From: Halobacteria archaeon
Lineage (GTDB): Bacteria; Pseudomonadota; Gammaproteobacteria; UBA9214
Assembly: GCA_013041945.1 (NCBI GenBank)
Contig: JABDRC010000148.1
Span: 1-8,590, forward strand
Direction of reading: 5' to 3'
DNA: 8,590 bases
Shown: piece after piece, positions 6,178-8,590 of the stretch
Position numbering within the stretch: the first letter of the stretch is position 1
Layout of the letters: every line of letters starts with the position of its first letter
Made by a program: the position numbers and the translations under genes
Notes under the pieces: generated by a model
What the model was told of the DNA's origin: nothing
Databases searched by the model: none
What the model saw: the letters and a program-made list of their open reading frames with translations, nothing else

Positions 6178-6190
6178 GTGGCAACAATGA
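6167..6190 (+). CDS. Seven-codon upstream ORF (possible leader peptide)
   Basis: ATG at 6167 encodes MNTMWQQ and stops with TGA at 6188-6190. The stop overlaps the ATG at 6187 of the MgtC-like gene as ATGA. A GGGA Shine-Dalgarno-like stretch (6157-6160) is 6 bases before this ATG, whereas the main start has none of its own. This fits a short coupling ORF that delivers ribosomes to the membrane-protein start. It is too short to judge by coding statistics and may be chance, especially if the promoter at 6150-6177 is the real one, since that would start downstream of it. Confidence 0.25.
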   Translation: MNTMWQQ

Positions 6191-7467
6191 CACCCGGGAC
6201 AGAGCAAATCGATATTTTCTACCGTTTCGGTGCGGCGCTGCTGATCGGCCTGCTGGTAGGGTTACAGCGGGAATATGCCTACCAGAGAAAAAACCCGGAA
6301 GAAAAATCTTTCGGTGGTACACGAACCTTCGCTTTCATGGCCCTGATCGGATGTACGGCCGCCTTTCTCTCCGAACAAATGGAATCAGCCCTGGTATTCG
6401 GGGTCATCGCGGCAATCATCGGCGGGTTGGTCATGATTGCCTATCTCTCGACCGTTCGCGAGGGCAACATCGGCATGACTACCGAGGTGGCAGCGGTGGC
6501 CACGATGCTGGCAGGTGCGCTCTGTTTCCGGGGTGAAGTGGCCCTTGCAGCTGCCCTGGCCGTGGCTATGACGGTGTTGCTGGAGCTCAAACTGCAGACG
6601 AGGATGCTTGTCCGCAACATCAGCCAGTCAGATGTCTATGCCACCCTGACCTTTGCTGTTATCACGCTGATAATCCTGCCCATCCTGCCATCCCGCAGTT
6701 ACGGACCTCCACCATTCGACGTATTGGTGCCCTATAAAATCTGGCTGATGGTTGTCTTTATCTCGGGCATCAGTTTTCTGGGTTACCTGCTCATCAAGAT
6801 TGTCGGGGCGCAGCGCGGTGTGGGGTTGACCGGGCTGCTCGGCGGACTGGCCTCGAGTACGGCCGTCACGCTCAGTTTTTCACAGCGCAGTCGCGATATT
6901 ACCGGGCTGGAGCGGCCGTTTGCCATGGCGATTCTGCTGGCGTGGAGCGTTATGTTCGTACGCGTAATGGTGGAAGTGGCGGTCATCAACCAGGCATTGC
7001 TTAGCATTGTATGGATTCCATTGACTGCGGCCCTGTTCGTCAGCGCGGCATACTGCATTTACCTCTACAGGAGTCAGTCCACGGGCAAGCAGGAAGAACA
7101 CGACAGGTTCACGAATCCGTTCGAGCTGGGACCGGCACTTACCTTCGGCATGATCTATGCGGTGATACTGCTGGCTGCCAATGCGGCAAGACTGTATTTC
7201 GGCAACACCGGGATCTACGTTTCCAGCATCGCCTCCGGTCTGGCTGATGTTGACGCCATCACCCTGTCGCTGGCTGAACTAAGCCGCGACACCCAGGATC
7301 TTGATTTGAACACGGCAGCACGCGGAATTGTGCTGGCAGCCGTCTCAAACACCCTTGTCAAAGGCGGCATCGTACTCGGCATGGGCTCGATTGCACTGCG
7401 CAAGGTCATCCTGCCGGGCCTGCTGGCCACGCTCGGAACGGCGATTGGCGTGGTATTTATCATGTAA
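6187..7467 (+). CDS. MgtC/SapB-DUF4010 family integral membrane protein
   Basis: This polytopic inner-membrane protein (426 residues) has about 12-14 hydrophobic helices. The N-terminal third is an MgtC/SapB domain: the first helix ends in GLLVGLQRE (about 21-29), followed by the family's GGTRTF (43-48). The C-terminal half is DUF4010, recognised by GLTGLLGGLASST (213-225) and GLADVDAIT (351-359). Proteins with this two-domain layout are widespread and uncharacterised; transport or regulation of ATP synthase is not shown for them. A charged loop at about 290-310 separates later helices. An in-frame GTG at 6178 would add three residues. ATG 6187 is preferred because it overlaps the mini-ORF stop and sits just after a promoter. 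Neither has a proper ribosome site. The gene is divergent from the methyltransferase run and appears to be transcribed alone. Confidence 0.9.
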   Translation: MTPGTEQIDIFYRFGAALLIGLLVGLQREYAYQRKNPEEKSFGGTRTFAFMALIGCTAAFLSEQMESALVFGVIAAIIGGLVMIAYLSTVREGNIGMTTEVAAVATMLAGALCFRGEVALAAALAVAMTVLLELKLQTRMLVRNISQSDVYATLTFAVITLIILPILPSRSYGPPPFDVLVPYKIWLMVVFISGISFLGYLLIKIVGAQRGVGLTGLLGGLASSTAVTLSFSQRSRDITGLERPFAMAILLAWSVMFVRVMVEVAVINQALLSIVWIPLTAALFVSAAYCIYLYRSQSTGKQEEHDRFTNPFELGPALTFGMIYAVILLAANAARLYFGNTGIYVSSIASGLADVDAITLSLAELSRDTQDLDLNTAARGIVLAAVSNTLVKGGIVLGMGSIALRKVILPGLLATLGTAIGVVFIM

Positions 7468-7475
7468 CCCCGAAT

Positions 7476-7508
7476 GACCGGTCCCCGGGCAAAGGCTGGT
7501 CGTATTTT
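7476..7508 (+). terminator. Probable terminator of the MgtC-like gene
   Basis: GACCGGTC (7476-7483) can pair with GGCTGGTC (7494-7501), 8 pairs including two G-T wobbles, around a 10-base loop. GTATTTT follows, and the stem starts 8 bp after the stop codon. The T-run is short and interrupted, so termination may be partial. Confidence 0.45.
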
Positions 7509-7625
7509 CACCGCAAGACCTGACCGGCTGATCCCGGTCTCATGGCGAGTCAGCAGATACCTGCTGTCGCCCTGCAGACACCCGTTGCGAAACATCTGCA
7601 ATGGAAAATATGGGCTAAATTTCGG

Positions 7626-7729
7626 AAGCAGCCATTCGGCTTTCTCTCAGCAACTTCTCCTCGCGACCCGAAGCAGCCATCCGATGTGATTTCCAAGACT
7701 TCCATTCCTAGCCAAAAGCGGACATCACA
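7626..7729 (+). repeat. Three degenerate motif copies at exact 45-bp period
   Basis: AAGCAGCCATTCGG (7626-7639), AAGCAGCCATCCGA (7671-7684) and AAGCGGACATCACA (7716-7729) start exactly 45 bp apart. The first two agree at 12 of 14 positions, and the third matches the second at 10 of 14. The sequence between motif copies is much less similar (units 1 and 2 agree at about 25 of 45). This may be a decayed tandem repeat or scattered copies of a short intergenic element. Confidence 0.5.
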
Positions 7730-7766
7730 AGCCTCAGATGAAACGCAAGCCCGGCTGATCGCCTTT

Positions 7767-8303
7767 CTATGAATTTAAAATATACTCTGTTTTAGAACTA
7801 CCCTGAGAAATGGTTATTTGCCACAAGTTGGTGCCTACATCATTGATCAATAGCATTGCATCATGCTTCGCTCTCCCCCAGACGATGACTCTGGTAAGGT
7901 AATCCAGATCCGCTCCCATAAATCCAAATATTAACTTTTCCCAGAAACCAAGATCCAAGCCATTATGTATGGGGTCGCCAAATCGTTCGGCAAGTTTTAT
8001 TTGTTGTTCATTGGCAAATTGGTTGGCTTCGTCTAGAGAAATGCCAGCTACAATAATCTTTTGCTCAACCAGTAGTCCCTTAACACATCGATATACGATT
8101 ATTGCGTTCATCCCATCATGAGTCCCAGAATATTTACTGACTCCTTCCTCAGTATCAATAGATAACTTAAGAGATCCCAGCTGACTTTCTGTCTCTGCTA
8201 TATTGTCACAAGGATCTCCCAGCCGAATATCCCACAGCCTTTGTTCAGCGTGTGTGTGTTCGACAATCAGTAAAGAGAATAGAACAAGAACAAATATTTT
8301 CAT
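7767..8303 (-). CDS. AT-rich orphan gene for an exported protein
   Basis: I do not recognise this 178-residue protein. Residues 1-19 form a convincing signal peptide (MKIFVLVLFSLLIVEHTHA, cleavage before E20), so it should be periplasmic or secreted. There is no lipobox. The mature part has two cysteines, C32 and C73, that could form a disulfide, a tryptophan-led WDIRLGDPCD start, and a hydrophobic GFWEKLIFGFMGADLDYL stretch around 120-137. It ends in a TNLWQITISQ strand. Sampled lines are about 38-42% GC, far below the core genes, and codon choice is correspondingly AT-rich. The start has no clear ribosome site; a TATATT box (8333-8338, minus strand) may be its -10. Related short repeats lie on both sides. 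It may be horizontally acquired. That it is a real gene is fairly sure from the signal peptide and length. Confidence 0.7.
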   Translation of the reverse strand: MKIFVLVLFSLLIVEHTHAEQRLWDIRLGDPCDNIAETESQLGSLKLSIDTEEGVSKYSGTHDGMNAIIVYRCVKGLLVEQKIIVAGISLDEANQFANEQQIKLAERFGDPIHNGLDLGFWEKLIFGFMGADLDYLTRVIVWGRAKHDAMLLINDVGTNLWQITISQGSSKTEYILNS

Positions 8304-8355
8304 TATGTTATTTTAATCGAATTATTCACACCAATATATACCCCGTAAATAGCCA

Positions 8356-8445
8356 TTAATGGGAAAGATTCTTTTCACGCCGTTCATAGAATCAACAGCA
8401 TATTTATAGGCATATCAACCACGCCAAGCATCGTAAATGGGAAAG
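8356..8445 (+). repeat. Short direct repeats upstream of the orphan gene
   Basis: TTAATGGGAAAG (8356-8367) and TAAATGGGAAAG (8434-8445) match at 11 of 12 positions, 78 bp apart. They could be regulator half-sites or part of the local repeat-rich DNA. Chance is possible at this length. Confidence 0.35.
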
Positions 8446-8470
8446 TAAATACTGGTCAGCTGACAGGACG

Positions 8471-8509
8471 TCTGAACGACCGGTGTTGGGGCTTAAACGG
8501 ACGTTCAGA
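8471..8509. repeat. 12-bp imperfect inverted repeat
   Basis: TCTGAACGACCG (8471-8482) and CGGACGTTCAGA (8498-8509) are inverted copies with one mismatch around a 15-base loop. There is no T-run on the plus-strand side (AGAATATTCC follows), so a terminator is unlikely. Each arm also resembles the motif at 7626-7729: AAACGGACGTTCAG compared with AAGCAGCCATTCGG. Confidence 0.6.
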
Positions 8510-8590
8510 GAATATTCCCCATCATACTTTATCAGCAGTCTGTACTTCCGAGATCGGCCACTTCACGCCCTGAGTCACTCCGTCAAGTTA

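Larger units (their letters stand above)
7468..7766. other. Intergenic stretch without a supported gene
   Basis: These 299 bases lie between the convergent MgtC-like and orphan genes. They hold the probable terminator near 7476-7508 and three copies of a short repeat at 7626-7729. A 76-codon frame from 7542 to 7772 exists but lacks a ribosome site, runs into the 3' end of the orphan gene and has the low-complexity look of translated repeat DNA. I do not call it a gene. Confidence 0.6.
8304..8590. other. Right-hand intergenic stretch without a supported gene
   Basis: No convincing reading frame occurs in these 287 bases up to the window edge. They contain an AT-rich zone upstream of the orphan gene, a pair of short direct repeats (8356-8367 and 8434-8445) and a strong imperfect inverted repeat (8471-8509). 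Whatever lies beyond 8590 is not visible. Confidence 0.6.

Noticed and set aside
5870..6190. A 106-codon plus-strand frame running through the divergent intergenic region
   Set aside because: It starts inside the methyltransferase gene and has no ribosome site or domain. Only its last seven codons, from the ATG at 6167, have a plausible start signal.
6187..7467. Bona fide MgtC virulence factor or Mg2+ transporter
   Set aside because: The C-terminal half is DUF4010, not the ACT-like MgtC tail, and the two-domain family has no proven function.
7626..7760. CRISPR array
   Set aside because: There are only three degenerate 14-base motif copies with partly similar spacers and no cas gene. Real arrays have near-identical repeats of about 28-36 bases.
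7542..7772. A 76-codon plus-strand frame across the 45-bp motif copies
   Set aside because: No ribosome site, composition typical of translated repeats, and an overlap into the 3' end of the orphan gene.
7600..8509. Integron gene cassette with attC sites
   Set aside because: The AT-rich orphan gene and flanking dyads prompted the idea, but the dyad arms do not fit the RYYYAAC/GTTRRRY core pair. The right-hand dyad lies upstream rather than downstream of the gene, and no integrase is in view.

Overview
The window looks like chromosome from a gammaproteobacterium with GC-rich core genes (about 60-70% in sampled lines). This rests on the short-LID, zinc-free adenylate kinase, the DgcP-like diguanylate cyclase, E. 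coli-like sigma70 hexamers and Shine-Dalgarno sites. The genus cannot be named from the sequence. I see no rRNA, tRNA, CRISPR array, transposase or integrase.

Layout. 1-612 (+): the C-terminal part of a PlsC-type acyltransferase that runs off the left edge. 681-1747 (-): a two-gene operon, thioredoxin then a secreted SIMPL/DUF541 protein, joined by an ATGA overlap and preceded by a perfect TATAAT. 1806-3281 (-): a diguanylate cyclase with a GGEEF active site and an RxxD inhibitory site. 3282-3588: an intergenic gap holding the adk terminator and, on the other strand, a TTGACA promoter that could drive a roughly 78-nt RNA ending at the same hairpin. 3589-5889 (-): two different SAM-dependent methyltransferases overlapping by 8 bp, then adk 20 bp further on; adk probably also has its own promoter inside the 3' end of the second methyltransferase. 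5890-6186: a divergent control region. 6187-7467 (+): a polytopic MgtC/DUF4010 membrane protein. 7468-8590: a low-density tail with one AT-rich orphan gene for an exported protein (7767-8303, -), flanked by short related repeats.

How the genes relate. Most are independent housekeeping or signalling units: phospholipid acylation, thiol redox and envelope stress, c-di-GMP synthesis, adenylate energy balance. The methyltransferase pair is the only block that looks like a dedicated small pathway, and its substrate cannot be read from sequence. The tail differs from the rest in base composition (about 40% GC in the orphan gene) and in its repeats, which suggests acquired or fast-evolving DNA.

I found no clearly new multi-gene system. 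The best leads are the candidate small RNA at 3492-3569, the start region of the MgtC/DUF4010 gene (a 7-codon upstream ORF with an ATGA overlap competing with a near-leaderless promoter), the fused methyltransferase pair, and the repeat-flanked low-GC gene.
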